DNA of 64,000 nt from DAHUYF01 sp963789275 (GCA_963789275.1 CAWBKF010000009.1:1-64000); one strand, 5' to 3'; shown: positions 46,668 to 56,111, counted from the stretch's first letter. The notes: generated from the sequence alone by a model not told the origin. Translations and numbers: made by a program.

Positions 46668-47432
46668 TTGGGCGACTGTATCCTGGAGACCACGGGTCTC
46701 ACCAAGGAATTTGCCGGATTTACGGCGGTAAACGGCGTTGACCTGCGCATCCGCCGCGGCACCATTCATGCACTGATCGGCCCCAACGGCGCCGGCAAGA
46801 CCACCGTCTTCAACCTGCTCACCAAATTCCTCACCCCCACGGCCGGCCGCATCGTCTATGACGGGCGCGACATCACCGCGCTGCGTGCCGCCGAGGTGGC
46901 GCGGCTCGGCATGGTGCGCTCGTTCCAGATCTCGGCGGTGTTCCCGCATCTCAGCGTGCGCGAGAATGTGCGCGTCGCCCTGCAGCGGCCGCTCGGCACT
47001 TCTTTCCAATTCTGGCGCTCGGAGAGGAGCCTCGACCGGCTCAACCCGCGCGCCGACGCGCTCATCGCCGCGGTCGGCCTGGCCGCCGACACGCTCTCCA
47101 CCGCCGCCGAGCTGCCCTATGGCCGCAAGCGCGCGCTCGAGATCGCGACGACCTTGGCGCTCGAGCCGGAGATGCTGCTGCTCGACGAGCCGATGGCGGG
47201 GCTCGGCCATGAGGACATCGCCCGCATCTCCGTGCTGATCCGCAATGTCGCCAAGAGCCGCACGGTGCTGATGGTCGAGCACAATCTCTCGGTCGTCGCC
47301 GATCTCTCCGACACCATTACCGTGCTCACGCGCGGCCGCGTGCTGGCGGAAGGCAGCTATGCCGAGGTCTCTGACAATGCCGAGGTGCGCGAAGCCTATA
47401 TGGGCACGGGAGCGCTCTCCGGCCATGCCTGA
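46668..47432 (+). CDS. Branched-chain amino acid-type ABC ATPase, LivG-like
   Basis: This 254-residue ATPase of the HAAT family has Walker A GPNGAGKTT, a signature replaced by the LivG-typical variant LPYGRKRALEIA, Walker B LLLDEPMAGLG, and the LivG C-terminal end GSYAEVSDNAEVREAYMG. The only fitting start is TTG at 46668 with a GGGGGCTAGGGC leader. It overlaps the LivF-like gene by eight bases and forms the motor of the transporter with it. Confidence 0.92.
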   Translation: MGDCILETTGLTKEFAGFTAVNGVDLRIRRGTIHALIGPNGAGKTTVFNLLTKFLTPTAGRIVYDGRDITALRAAEVARLGMVRSFQISAVFPHLSVRENVRVALQRPLGTSFQFWRSERSLDRLNPRADALIAAVGLAADTLSTAAELPYGRKRALEIATTLALEPEMLLLDEPMAGLGHEDIARISVLIRNVAKSRTVLMVEHNLSVVADLSDTITVLTRGRVLAEGSYAEVSDNAEVREAYMGTGALSGHA

Positions 47433-48148
47433 CGCGTCGCTTCGCCAGAAGGAGCTGCTGCGCATCCAGGACCTCCACGCCTGGTACGGCGAATCGCACG
47501 TCCTGCACGGCATGAGCTTCGCCGTCGGCGAGGGCGAGGTGGTGACGCTGCTGGGCCGCAACGGCGTCGGCAAGACCACCACGCTGAAGGCGATCCAAGG
47601 TATTTTGCCGCTGCGCCGCGGCTCCGTGGTGTTCGAGGGCAGCGAACTCATCGGCCTCGCCTCCAACCGCATCGCGCGGCTCGGCATCGCCTATTGTCCG
47701 GAGGAGCGTGGCATCTTCGCCAGCCTCAGCGTGGAAGAGAATTCTGCTTTTGCCGCCGCAGGTGCGGCCCGGCGGCATGAGTGTCGAGGAGATCTACACG
47801 CTCTTTCCCAACCTCGCCGAGCGTCGGCGCGGGCAGGGCACCAAGCTCTCCGGCGGCGAGCAGCAGATGCTGGCGATCGGTCGCATCCTGCGCACCGGCG
47901 CGCGGCTGCTGCTGCTCGACGAACCCACCGAAGGGTTGGCGCCGGTAATCGTGCAGCAGATCGGCGCCGTCATCCGCACCCTCAAGCAGAAGGGCTTCAC
48001 CATCCTGCTGGTGGAGCAGAATTTCCGCTTTGCCGCCACGGTGGCGGATCGTCATTATGTCGTCGAGCACGGTCAGGTCATCGACGAGATCGCCAATGAC
48101 CGGCTCGACGAGAACATCGGTAAATTGCACGACTATCTCGGGGTTTAG
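47425..48148 (+). CDS. Branched-chain amino acid-type ABC ATPase, LivF-like (frameshifted)
   Basis: This is the second ATPase of the Liv-type importer. Walker A is GRNGVGKTT, the signature LSGGEQQMLAIGR, Walker B LLLLDEPTEGLAP. The frame breaks at about 47743. One extra T after 'LSVEEN' separates it from 'LLLPPQVRPGGMSVEEIY'. Corrected, the protein has about 240 residues and ends at 48148, the normal family length. All motifs are intact on either side, so the break is more likely an error than decay, since a LivF-less operon would be useless. Confidence 0.88.
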
Positions 48149-48161
48149 GGAGGTTTCGGAG

Positions 48162-49367
48162 ATGCAAGGAAGGATCCTTTTCGCGGCGGCCGCCATCATC
48201 GCGCTTGGCGCCGGTTCCGCGGCCGCGCAATCGGGCGGCCCGGTCAAGATCGGCGTGCTCAACGACATGTCCGGGCTCTATTCCGATATCGGCGGCAAGG
48301 GCTCCGTCATTTCCGCCGAGATGGCCGCCGAGGATGCCGGGCCGGTGCTGGGCCAAAAGGTGGAGATCGTCTCCGCCGACCATCTGAACAAGGCCGATGT
48401 CGGCTCGAGCATCGCCACCCAATGGTACGATCGCGACGGCGTCGACGTGATCACCGACGTGCCGACCTCCTCGGTGGCGCTCGCCGTCACCGAGGTGGCG
48501 CGCGAGAAGCACAAGATCGCGCTCTTCACCGGCCCCGCCAGCTCCGATCTTACCGGCCCCAAATGCAACGCCTATGCCGCGGCCTGGGTGTACGACACCT
48601 ACTCGCTCGCTCATGTCACCGGCGGCGCCGTGGTCAAGAGCGGCGGCGACACCTGGTTCTTCGTCACCGCCGATTACGCCTTCGGCCATGCGCTGGAGCG
48701 CGACACCGCCGATGTCGTCAAGGCGGCGGGCGGCACCGTGCTGGGCGACGTTCAGGTGCCGCTCAGCACCGCCGATTTCTCCTCCTACCTGCTGCAGGCG
48801 CAGGGCTCCAAGGCGAAGATCATCGGCCTCGCCAATGCCGGCGGCGACACCATCAACTCGATCAAGCAGGGCGCCGAGTTCGGCATCGTCGAGGGCGGCC
48901 AGAAATTCGCGGCGCTCCTCGTCTTCATCACCGATGTCCACAGCCTCGGCCTCAAGGTGGCGCAGGGGCTGCAGCTCACCAGCCCCTTCTACTGGGACAT
49001 GAACGACGAGACGCGCGCCTTCTCCAAGCGCTACGCTGACAAGGCCGGCCATCCCCCGACCTTCAATCAGGCCGGCGTCTACAGCGCGGTCAGCCATTAC
49101 CTCAAGGCGGTCAAGACCATCGGCACCAAGGATCCGGACAAGGTGATGGCCGAGATGCGGGCGCTGCCGATCAACGACTTCATGACCAAGAACGGCAAGC
49201 TGCGCGAGGATGGCCGCGTCATCCGCGACATGTATCTCTTCGAGGTCAAGAAGCCGGCGGAGTCAAAGGGGCCGTGGGATTACTACAAGCTGCTCCAGAC
49301 TGTTCCCGGCGATCAGGCCTACCGCCCGCTCGACAAGGGCGACTGCCCCCTGGTGAAGAAGGGCTGA
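48162..49367 (+). CDS. Periplasmic substrate-binding protein, LivK-type (family 6)
   Basis: This 401-residue periplasmic binding protein of the leucine-type fold has a signal peptide of 22 residues ending GSAAA before QSGGPVKIGV. The ligand-contact areas typical of the family are present (LNDMSGLYSDIGGKG, 'TDVPTSSVALAV', 'FFVTADYAFGHALE'). The WYDRDGVD pattern and the general layout are those of amide, urea or aromatic-acid binding variants as well as of amino acid binders, so the ligand is uncertain. GGAGG precedes the gene. It lies between the ATPase genes and the permease genes. Confidence 0.92.
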   Translation: MQGRILFAAAAIIALGAGSAAAQSGGPVKIGVLNDMSGLYSDIGGKGSVISAEMAAEDAGPVLGQKVEIVSADHLNKADVGSSIATQWYDRDGVDVITDVPTSSVALAVTEVAREKHKIALFTGPASSDLTGPKCNAYAAAWVYDTYSLAHVTGGAVVKSGGDTWFFVTADYAFGHALERDTADVVKAAGGTVLGDVQVPLSTADFSSYLLQAQGSKAKIIGLANAGGDTINSIKQGAEFGIVEGGQKFAALLVFITDVHSLGLKVAQGLQLTSPFYWDMNDETRAFSKRYADKAGHPPTFNQAGVYSAVSHYLKAVKTIGTKDPDKVMAEMRALPINDFMTKNGKLREDGRVIRDMYLFEVKKPAESKGPWDYYKLLQTVPGDQAYRPLDKGDCPLVKKG

Positions 49368-49456
49368 TGCGCATCGGACCGAGCCGCCGCGCCAACCGTC
49401 CCGCGCGCCGCGTGGCGGCGGGCGCCGCGGGCCGTCTCCGCTAGGCCCCGCCAGCC

Positions 49457-50356
49457 ATGCTCTCCTTCCTGCCCCACATCGCCCTGCCGCCGACACCGGC
49501 GCTGTTCGCGCAGCTGCTGATCGGGCTCATCAACGGCTCGTTCTATGCCATGCTGAGCCTCGGGCTTGCCGTCATCTTCGGCATGCTCAACATCATCAAC
49601 TTCACGCACGGCGCGCAGTACATGCTGGGCGCGTTCTGCGCCTGGCTCGCGCTCAACTATCTCGGCATCGGCTACTGGCCGGCGCTGATCCTGGCGCCGC
49701 TCGTGGTGGCGGCGGCGGGCATGGTGCTCGAGCGCGTGTTCCTGCGTCACATCTACCGCCTCGACCATCTCTACGGGCTGCTGCTCACTTTCGGCCTTGC
49801 GCTGATCATCGAGGGCGTGTTCCGCCAGTATTACGGCTCTTCCGGCCAGCCCTACTCGATCCCGAGCGAACTCACCGGCGCGCGCAATCTCGGATTCATG
49901 TTCCTGCCCAATTACCGCGCCTGGGTGATCGTGGCCTCGCTCGCGGTATGCTTCGGCACCTGGTTCCTGATCGAGCGCACCCGGCTCGGGGCCTATCTGC
50001 GCGCCGCCACCGAGAATCCGGCGCTGGTGCAGGCCTTCGGCGTCAACGTGCCGCGCATGGTGACCTTGACCTATGGCTTCGGCGCCGGGCTCGCGGCGCT
50101 CGCCGGCGTGCTGGCGGCGCCGATCTATCAGGTAAGCCCGCTGATGGGCTCCAACATCATCGTCGTCGTCTTCGCCGTTGTCGTCATCGGCGGCATGGGC
50201 TCGATCGTCGGCGCCGTGGTGAGCGGCTTCGTGCTGGGCCTGATCGAGGGCCTGACCAAGGTGTTCTACCCCGAGGCGTCGAATACGGTGATCTTCGTCG
50301 TCATGGCGATCGTGCTGCTGGTCAAGCCCGCCGGCTTCTTCGGCAGGACGGTCTGA
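49457..50356 (+). CDS. ABC permease, LivH-like
   Basis: This 299-residue inner-membrane permease has about eight hydrophobic spans. The LivH hallmark 'INGSFYAMLSLGLAVIFG' begins near residue 24, and the family EAA-like region and GGMGSIVGAVVSGFVLG near 245-265 are present. It pairs with the LivM-like protein, whose gene starts one base after its stop. An 89-base GC-rich gap with hairpin potential separates it from the binding-protein gene. Confidence 0.93.
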   Translation: MLSFLPHIALPPTPALFAQLLIGLINGSFYAMLSLGLAVIFGMLNIINFTHGAQYMLGAFCAWLALNYLGIGYWPALILAPLVVAAAGMVLERVFLRHIYRLDHLYGLLLTFGLALIIEGVFRQYYGSSGQPYSIPSELTGARNLGFMFLPNYRAWVIVASLAVCFGTWFLIERTRLGAYLRAATENPALVQAFGVNVPRMVTLTYGFGAGLAALAGVLAAPIYQVSPLMGSNIIVVVFAVVVIGGMGSIVGAVVSGFVLGLIEGLTKVFYPEASNTVIFVVMAIVLLVKPAGFFGRTV

Positions 50357-50357
50357 C

Positions 50358-51386
50358 ATGGCGGGACCGCCCTCGACGGGCCTCCGTCCGCACGCGACCG
50401 GCCTGTCGCCACGCTGGGCCCTGATCCTCTGCGTGCTGCTGCTGGCGGCCGCGGTCGCCGGGCCCTTCCTGCTCTATCCCGTCTTTCTCATGAAGGCGCT
50501 GTGCTTCGCGCTCTTCGCCTGCGCCTTCAACCTGCTCATCGGCTATGTCGGGCTGCTCTCCTTCGGCCATGCCGCCTTCATGGGCACCGCCGCCTACATC
50601 ACCGCCCATGTGGTCAAGGTCTGGGGCTTCGAGCCGCTCACCGGCATCCTGGCGGGCACCGCCGTGGCGGCGGTGCTCGGCGCCGGCTTCGGCTGGCTCG
50701 CCATCCGCCGCCAGGGCATCTATTTCGCCATGGTGACGCTGGCGCTGGCGCAGATGGTCTACTTCGTCGCCTTGCAGGCCAAATTCACCGGCGGCGAGGA
50801 CGGCATCCAGGCGGTGCCGCGCGGCCGTCTCCTCGGCCTCATCGATCTCGGCGATCCCTTCGCCATGTATTATTTCGTGCTGGTCGTCTTCCTGATCGGC
50901 TATGCCGTCATCTATCGCACCATTCGCTCGCCCTTCGGTCAGGTGCTGCAGGCGATCCGCGAGAACGAGCCGCGCGCCATCTCGCTGGGCTACCGCACCG
51001 AGCGCTACAAGCTGCTGGCCTTCACGCTCTCCGCCACGCTCGCCGGGCTCGCCGGCTCGACCAAATCGCTGGTCTTCCAGCTCGCCTCGCTCACCGACGT
51101 GCAATGGCAGATGTCGGGCGAGGTGGTGCTGATGACGCTGCTCGGCGGTCTCGGCACCGTCTTTGGCCCCGTGGTCGGCGCCTTCATCGACGTCACCATG
51201 GAAAACTATCTCGCGCAATACGGCTCCTGGGTGACGGTGATCCAGGGCGTCATCTTCGTCAGCTGCGTCCTCACCTTCCGCCGCGGCGTGGTCGGCGAGA
51301 TCATCCATCTGGCGCAGCGCCTCACCGCCGGCCGCAGCGAGGCGCCGCCCCCCGCCGCGGTGGCGCAGACGGCGCCGGGGGAATAG
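50358..51386 (+). CDS. ABC permease, LivM-like
   Basis: This 342-residue inner-membrane permease has the LivM features 'LIGYVGLLSFGHAAFMGTAA' near 58-77, 'AIRRQGIYFAMVTLALAQM' and 'AIRENEPRAISLGY', followed by the last spans and a cytoplasmic tail. It completes the five-component importer (two ATPases, one binding protein, two permeases). The next genes are on the other strand, so it is the operon end. Confidence 0.93.
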   Translation: MAGPPSTGLRPHATGLSPRWALILCVLLLAAAVAGPFLLYPVFLMKALCFALFACAFNLLIGYVGLLSFGHAAFMGTAAYITAHVVKVWGFEPLTGILAGTAVAAVLGAGFGWLAIRRQGIYFAMVTLALAQMVYFVALQAKFTGGEDGIQAVPRGRLLGLIDLGDPFAMYYFVLVVFLIGYAVIYRTIRSPFGQVLQAIRENEPRAISLGYRTERYKLLAFTLSATLAGLAGSTKSLVFQLASLTDVQWQMSGEVVLMTLLGGLGTVFGPVVGAFIDVTMENYLAQYGSWVTVIQGVIFVSCVLTFRRGVVGEIIHLAQRLTAGRSEAPPPAAVAQTAPGE

Positions 51387-51409
51387 GGCGCGGCGCGGCC
51401 GCCAGGCGC

Positions 51410-51868
51410 CTAGGTCGGGTGCGCCACCTCGAGATGCTGCAGCGCGAAGCCGAAGCGCTCGGCAAGCTTCTCGCCGACGCGGCGGCGATGACAGAGCCGC
51501 CAATCCGCCTCGTAGCATAAGAGGCAGCTCGGCGCCTGCACCGCCAGTCCCGCCGCCTGCTCCAGCGCATGCTCCGCCTCGGGGGTGGCGAGCTTCGCCT
51601 CGACGATCTCCCAGAAACGGTGCCATTGCCGCCGTCGGTTGGCCTCGCGCCCCTCGGGCGGCGTGCCGAGCGCCTGCAGATGCACATAGCCGATGCCGTG
51701 GGCCTCGAGACCGGCCTGGAGCTGGCGCTTGGAGAAGCCGGCGCGGCGCGACTGGGGCCGGTCGCGCACGTCGATGACGCGGGTGATTCCGGCGGCGGCG
51801 AGCGCCGCCAGCACCTCGGCCTGGCTCGCCTTCTCATAGCCGATGGTGCAGAGGATGTGTCGGCTCAT
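51410..51868 (-). CDS. DUF488 family protein
   Basis: This 152-residue protein has the DUF488 pattern: TIGYEKASQ at the start, VIDVRDRPQSRRAGFSKRQL in the middle and LLCYEADWRLCHRRRV near the end. The conserved Cys residues in the last motif could bind metal or be redox active. The function of the family is unknown. It starts nine bases after the stop of the Rieske oxygenase gene on the same strand and so is probably cotranscribed with it. Confidence 0.9.
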   Translation of the reverse strand: MSRHILCTIGYEKASQAEVLAALAAAGITRVIDVRDRPQSRRAGFSKRQLQAGLEAHGIGYVHLQALGTPPEGREANRRRQWHRFWEIVEAKLATPEAEHALEQAAGLAVQAPSCLLCYEADWRLCHRRRVGEKLAERFGFALQHLEVAHPT

Positions 51869-51877
51869 CTCGGGCTC

Positions 51878-52915
51878 TCAGCTCCGCCAGCGCAGCACGC
51901 GATCCTTTACCGGATTGACGAACGGCCGCTGCTCGGCGCGCGCGCGCGCATATTCGTTCTTCAGCCGGTGATACCAGCGCGCCTGGGTGTCGGCATCGTT
52001 GATCAGCAGCAGGCTCGGCTGGTAGCGCAGGCCCTTCGCCTGCAGCGCCATGATGTCGCGGTCCTGGCGCAGGAAGGCGCGCACGAACGGCCGCAGCAGC
52101 GGCTTCAGCGGCGTTAGATACGGCACGCTCCACCAGATCGCGTTGTTGACCTCGCAGACGCTCTCGCTGAGCGGCGTCACCGCGGTCAGGTTGAGCACCG
52201 CATGCTTGCCAACGCGGATATGCTCGATGCGCACGCTCGGCAGCCGGAAGGCGATCTCGGTCTCAGGCGCGCCGCCGAGCAGCTTGTAGGCATTGGAATT
52301 GCGCGACGGCGCATGGCGCAGCATGGTGAAGCCGAAGGGCGAGGCGGCGAAGGCCTTGGCCTTCTCGTGGATCGAATGCCGCCCGCGCCACCACCACGCG
52401 CGATGCACGAAGGGGCCATGCGCCGGGTCCATGAGCCCGACCACCGCGTGATCGATGGTGCAGGGGAAGGTCATGCTCTCGAACAGGTCGGGCGCGCGCT
52501 CGCCGATATCCGGCAGCACCGGCACCTCCGGCGCGCCGCTGGGATTGTCGCCGAAATAGACCCAGACGTTGCCCTGCACCTCGCGCGCCGGATAGGACTT
52601 GACGCCGAGGCGCGAGATGTCGAGCTCCTGGCCGGGCACCAGCGAGGGAATGGCGGTGCACTTCCCCGTGCCGTCGAAGCGCCAGCCGTGATAGCAGCAT
52701 TCGACCTCGCGCCCGTCGAAGCGGCCGCAGGACAGCGGGATGCCGCGATGCGGGCAGATGTCGCGCAACGCGAACACCGCCCCGTCATTCGCGCGGCAGA
52801 GCAGCAGCGGCTCGCCCAGCAGCGTCTTCGCCCGCATCCGCCCGCGCGCCAGCGCGGCGCCGGGCAGCGCGAAGTACCACATCTCGCGCAACGGCTGGGC
52901 GCTGTTCGGGTCCAT
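51878..52915 (-). CDS. Rieske [2Fe-2S] ring-hydroxylating type oxygenase
   Basis: This 345-residue oxygenase component has the Rieske ligands C54-P-H56 and C73-x2-H76 (CPHRG and CCYHGW) and a catalytic domain with a mononuclear iron site likely built from the two His of DPAHGPFVH near 165-173 and a later acidic residue. It belongs to the large group that includes vanillate and other O- or N-demethylases. The start ATG at 52915 gives a normal N-terminus (MDPNSAQPLREMWYFA); the frame remains open far upstream but that part is antisense to the amidase gene. No reductase or ferredoxin gene is adjacent, so the electron donor is elsewhere. The substrate is unknown. Confidence 0.9.
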   Translation of the reverse strand: MDPNSAQPLREMWYFALPGAALARGRMRAKTLLGEPLLLCRANDGAVFALRDICPHRGIPLSCGRFDGREVECCYHGWRFDGTGKCTAIPSLVPGQELDISRLGVKSYPAREVQGNVWVYFGDNPSGAPEVPVLPDIGERAPDLFESMTFPCTIDHAVVGLMDPAHGPFVHRAWWWRGRHSIHEKAKAFAASPFGFTMLRHAPSRNSNAYKLLGGAPETEIAFRLPSVRIEHIRVGKHAVLNLTAVTPLSESVCEVNNAIWWSVPYLTPLKPLLRPFVRAFLRQDRDIMALQAKGLRYQPSLLLINDADTQARWYHRLKNEYARARAEQRPFVNPVKDRVLRWRS

Positions 52916-53017
52916 GGCGGCGGAGCTTAGCGGCGCCGGGCCGGACGCGGAAGCGCTTTCGGCCTCTCCCGCCCCGGCAGCGAGGATGCTACGGTCGCGA
53001 CCCGAGGGAGGACAGCC

Positions 53018-54473
53018 ATGGCCCTGAGCGACGATCTCATCCGCCTGACCGCGCGCCAGGCGCTGGCACTGCTCGAGCGGCGCGAGGTGTCGCCGCTCGA
53101 GCTCATCGATGCCGCGCTGGCGCGCATCGAGTCGGTCGATGGCAAGGTCAATGCGCTGCCGATCCGCTGTCCCGAGCGCGCGCGCGACGCGGCGCGGCGT
53201 CTGATGGCGGAGCCGCCACCGGACGACCGACGCGGCTGGCTCGGCGGGCTGCCGCTCGCCATCAAGGATTCGATGGACGTTGCCGGCGTGCGCAGCACCT
53301 ATGGCTCGCCGATCTACGCCGATCACCTGCCCGAGCGCTCGGATCTGCAAGTCGAGGCGCTGGAGCGCAAGGGCGGCATCGTGCTGGCGCGCTCGAACGT
53401 GCCGGAATTCGCCGCCGGCGCCAACACCTTCAACACCGTCTTCGGCAAGACGCGCAATCCCTGGAACACCGCCATGAGCTGCGGCGGCTCCTCGGGCGGC
53501 GCCGCGGTGGCGCTCGCCACCGGCGAGGTCTGGCTCGCCAATGGCAGTGATCTCGGCGGCAGCCTGCGCATCCCCGCAAGCTTCTGCTCGGTGGTGGGGC
53601 TGCGTCCGAGCCCCGGCCTGGTTCCGCAAGGCCCGGCCAGGAATGTCTATGACGGGCTCAGCGTGTCCGGACCCATGGCGCGCACTGTCGGCGATCTCGC
53701 GCTCATGCTCGACGCCATGGCGACGTTCGATCCCCGCGACCCGCTGTCTGCAGGCGCCGCCGGCCGAGCCGTTCCTCGACGCCGTGCTCGCCGCCCCGCC
53801 GCGCCTGAGGCTGCGCGTCGGCTTCTCGCGCGATCTGGGCTTCCTGCCGGTCGAGACGGAGGTCGCCGAGCTCGCCGCCGCTGCCACGCGGCGCTTTGCC
53901 GAGCGCGGCGCCGCGGTCGAAGAGGCCGGCCCCGATTTCAGCGGCGCCTCCGAGATCTTCCAGACGCTGCGCGCGCTGCGCTTCGTCGCCAATTACGCGC
54001 CGCTGCTGGCGCAGCACCGCGCGCGCATCAAGCCCGATGTGGTGTGGAACGTCGAGAAGGGCCTGGCGCTCGACGGTGCCGCGGTGGGCAAGGCGATGCG
54101 CGAGCGCGCCCGGCTCCATGAGCGCGTCGTGGGGTTCTTCGCCGAGTACGATCTGCTGGCGACGCCGGCGGTGATCGTGCCGCCCTTCGACATCGAGCAG
54201 CGCTATGTCGCGGAGGTGGCAGGCCGCCGCTTCGACAATTACGTCGACTGGCTCGCCATGAGCTATGCCGTGACCCTGGTCGGCTGCCCCGCCTTATCGC
54301 TGCCCTGCGGCTTCACCCGCGCCGGGCTCCCGGTCGGGCTGCAGCTCGTCGGGCGGCCGCGCGGTGAGGCGGCGCTGCTGGCGGCGGCGGCGGGGCTCGA
54401 GGAGCAGCTTGGCCTTGCCACGCTGCTGCCGATCGAGCCCCGCCCGGGCGCTATTGCGAGTCCCTCGCAATAG
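53018..54473 (+). CDS. Amidase-signature family hydrolase (frameshifted)
   Basis: This is a second amidase. The catalytic Lys lies in PLAIKDSMDVAG, the cis-Ser in CGGSSGGAA and the nucleophile in GSDLGGSLRIP. The frame breaks near 53750 after 'FDPRDPL', continuing as LQAPPAEPFLDAVLAAPPR in the next frame. This corresponds to one extra base (or two missing). Corrected, it has about 484 residues and ends at 54473. The gene diverges from the Rieske oxygenase gene. Its stop codon lies within a perfect 12-base hairpin. Substrate is unknown; the two amidases in this window belong to different branches of the family. Confidence 0.87.
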
Positions 54474-54475
54474 CG
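54449..54475. terminator. Perfect 12-base hairpin overlapping the amidase stop codon
   Basis: CGCTATTGCGAG (54449-54460) pairs perfectly with CTCGCAATAGCG (54464-54475) around TCC. The TAG stop (54471-54473) is in the right arm. The triloop style is like that of the AAACTCCC hairpins at 24334 and 42786. No T-run follows directly, so termination strength is uncertain. Confidence 0.6.
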
Positions 54476-54623
54476 AGAGGAACACCCATTTTAAGCGTTA
54501 GATAAGCGGCTCAGGGTTACCTGGCTTGCCGCGAGCCGTCGGCACCGCTAAGTTGCGCTGCACCATTCTTGGCCGCGCCGGTCGCTCGAGCACAGCAAGC
54601 CTTTTATTCTTCGAGGTGTGTCG

Positions 54624-55073
54624 ATGGATGATATACGCGCCGGCGGCCCGCCGGTGGCCGGCTATGTCCTGGAAGATCTCGCGGTCGGCATGACTGCCGC
54701 CTATGAGCGCGTCGTCACCGATCAGGATGTGGTCAAATTCGCCGAGATATCGGGCGACCATAACCCAGTGCATCTGGACGAGGCTTATGCCCGCACCACC
54801 CGCTTCAAGGGCCGCATCGTCCATGGCATGCTGTCGGCGAGCTTCGTATCCACCACCATCGCCTCGCGCCTGCCCGGCCCCGGCACGATCTATCTGACGC
54901 AGAATCTGAGCTTCCGCGCCCCGGTGCGCATCGGCGACCGGGTCGAAGCGCGGGTCACCGTCACCGACATCATCCGCGACAAGGCTCGGGTCATGCTCAA
55001 GACCGTCTGTCGCGTCGGCGCGACGGTGGTGATCGACGGCGACGCGCTGGTCATGGTGCCGTCGCGCGGCTGA
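54624..55073 (+). CDS. MaoC-family (R)-specific enoyl-CoA hydratase-like protein
   Basis: This hot-dog fold protein of about 149 residues has the hydratase motif FAEISGDHNPVHLDEAYA and GRIVHGML, in which the Asp and His are the catalytic pair of (R)-specific enoyl-CoA hydratases. Such enzymes feed beta-oxidation intermediates into polyhydroxyalkanoate or act in other acyl-CoA pathways. GAGGT lies about seven bases before the ATG; a GTG at 54618 is an alternative start. It precedes ribF by 81 bases and is probably a separate gene. Confidence 0.88.
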   Translation: MDDIRAGGPPVAGYVLEDLAVGMTAAYERVVTDQDVVKFAEISGDHNPVHLDEAYARTTRFKGRIVHGMLSASFVSTTIASRLPGPGTIYLTQNLSFRAPVRIGDRVEARVTVTDIIRDKARVMLKTVCRVGATVVIDGDALVMVPSRG

Positions 55074-55154
55074 GGCGGTTGGCGGCCGCCCTATCCTTGC
55101 CGCCCCGGGCGGGATATTTTCGCCGGCGACAGCGAGGAGTTTGAGCCCGGTTTC

Positions 55155-56111
55155 ATGCGCATCTTCCGCCACGACAAGGTGGCAGCCGGCGAGCGCGGCG
55201 CAGTGGTCGCGCTGGGCAATTTCGACGGCGTCCATCTCGGCCACCAGCACGTCATCGGCGAGGCGGGAAGGATCGCGCGCCTGGCCGGCGCGCCGCATGC
55301 CGTGCTCACTTTCGAACCGCACCCGCGCAGCCTCTTCCGGCCGCAGGACCCGCCCTTCCGTCTGACCCCGTTTCGCGTCAAGTCGCGCCGCATCGAGGCG
55401 CTTGGCGTCGATCTCCTTTTCACCCTGCATTTCAACCCCGACTTCGCCCGCCGCAGCGCCGAGGATTTCGTCGACAGCGTGCTGGTCCGCGGGCTGGGCG
55501 CGCGCCATGTCGTGGTGGGTTACGATTTCGTCTTCGGCCATCAGCGCCGCGGCACCCCGGCGCTGCTCGCCGAGCGCGGCGCCGCGCTGGGCTTCGGCGT
55601 CGACATCGTTGCGCCGGTGCAGGCGGCGACCGGCGCCGCCTTTTCCTCGACGCAGATCCGCGAGCATCTTCTCGCGGGCCGGCCGCGCGAAGCGGCCGCG
55701 CTGCTCGGGCGCTTCTGGGAGATCGACGGCAGGGTCGAGCGCGGCGACCAGCGCGGCCGTACCATCGGCTTTCCCACCGCCAATCTTTTCCTGCAGGACT
55801 ATCTGCGCCCCGCCGCCGGTGTCTATGCGGTGCGCGCCGGGCTTAGGGAGGGCGAAGGGACCCGCTGGTTCGACGCGGTCGCCAATTTCGGCAATCGTCC
55901 CACCTTCGGCGGCACCGATCTCCGCCTCGAAGTGAATCTCTTTGATTTCTCGGGCGATCTTTACGGCCGCCACCTGCGCGTTGCGCTCATCGAGCATCTG
56001 CGCCCCGAGCGCAAATTCCCCGGCATCGACGCGCTCAAGGCGCAGATCGCCGAGGACGCCGCCAAGGCCCGCGCGCTGCTGCAGGCGCTGCCGGCATTTT
56101 GGCGAGAATAG
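55155..56111 (+). CDS. ribF: Bifunctional riboflavin kinase / FAD synthetase
   Basis: This 318-residue enzyme makes FMN and FAD. The N-terminal FAD synthetase domain (about 1-180) has GNFDGVHLGHQHVI and SSTQIREHLLAG. The C-terminal riboflavin kinase domain (about 185-310) has GRTIGFPTANLFL and the barrel ending with LEVNLFDFSGDLYG and the helix LRPERKFPG. It leads the conserved block ribF-ileS-lspA seen in many bacteria. No FMN riboswitch was recognised in the 81 bases upstream. Confidence 0.95.
   Translation: MRIFRHDKVAAGERGAVVALGNFDGVHLGHQHVIGEAGRIARLAGAPHAVLTFEPHPRSLFRPQDPPFRLTPFRVKSRRIEALGVDLLFTLHFNPDFARRSAEDFVDSVLVRGLGARHVVVGYDFVFGHQRRGTPALLAERGAALGFGVDIVAPVQAATGAAFSSTQIREHLLAGRPREAAALLGRFWEIDGRVERGDQRGRTIGFPTANLFLQDYLRPAAGVYAVRAGLREGEGTRWFDAVANFGNRPTFGGTDLRLEVNLFDFSGDLYGRHLRVALIEHLRPERKFPGIDALKAQIAEDAAKARALLQALPAFWRE

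Noticed and set aside
49368..49456. Possible terminator or attenuator between LivK- and LivH-like genes
   Set aside because: The gap is strongly GC-rich with several alternative short stems but no single convincing hairpin or T-run, so no feature is called.
55074..55154. FMN riboswitch upstream of ribF
   Set aside because: The 81-base gap is too short and lacks the conserved FMN-aptamer segments.
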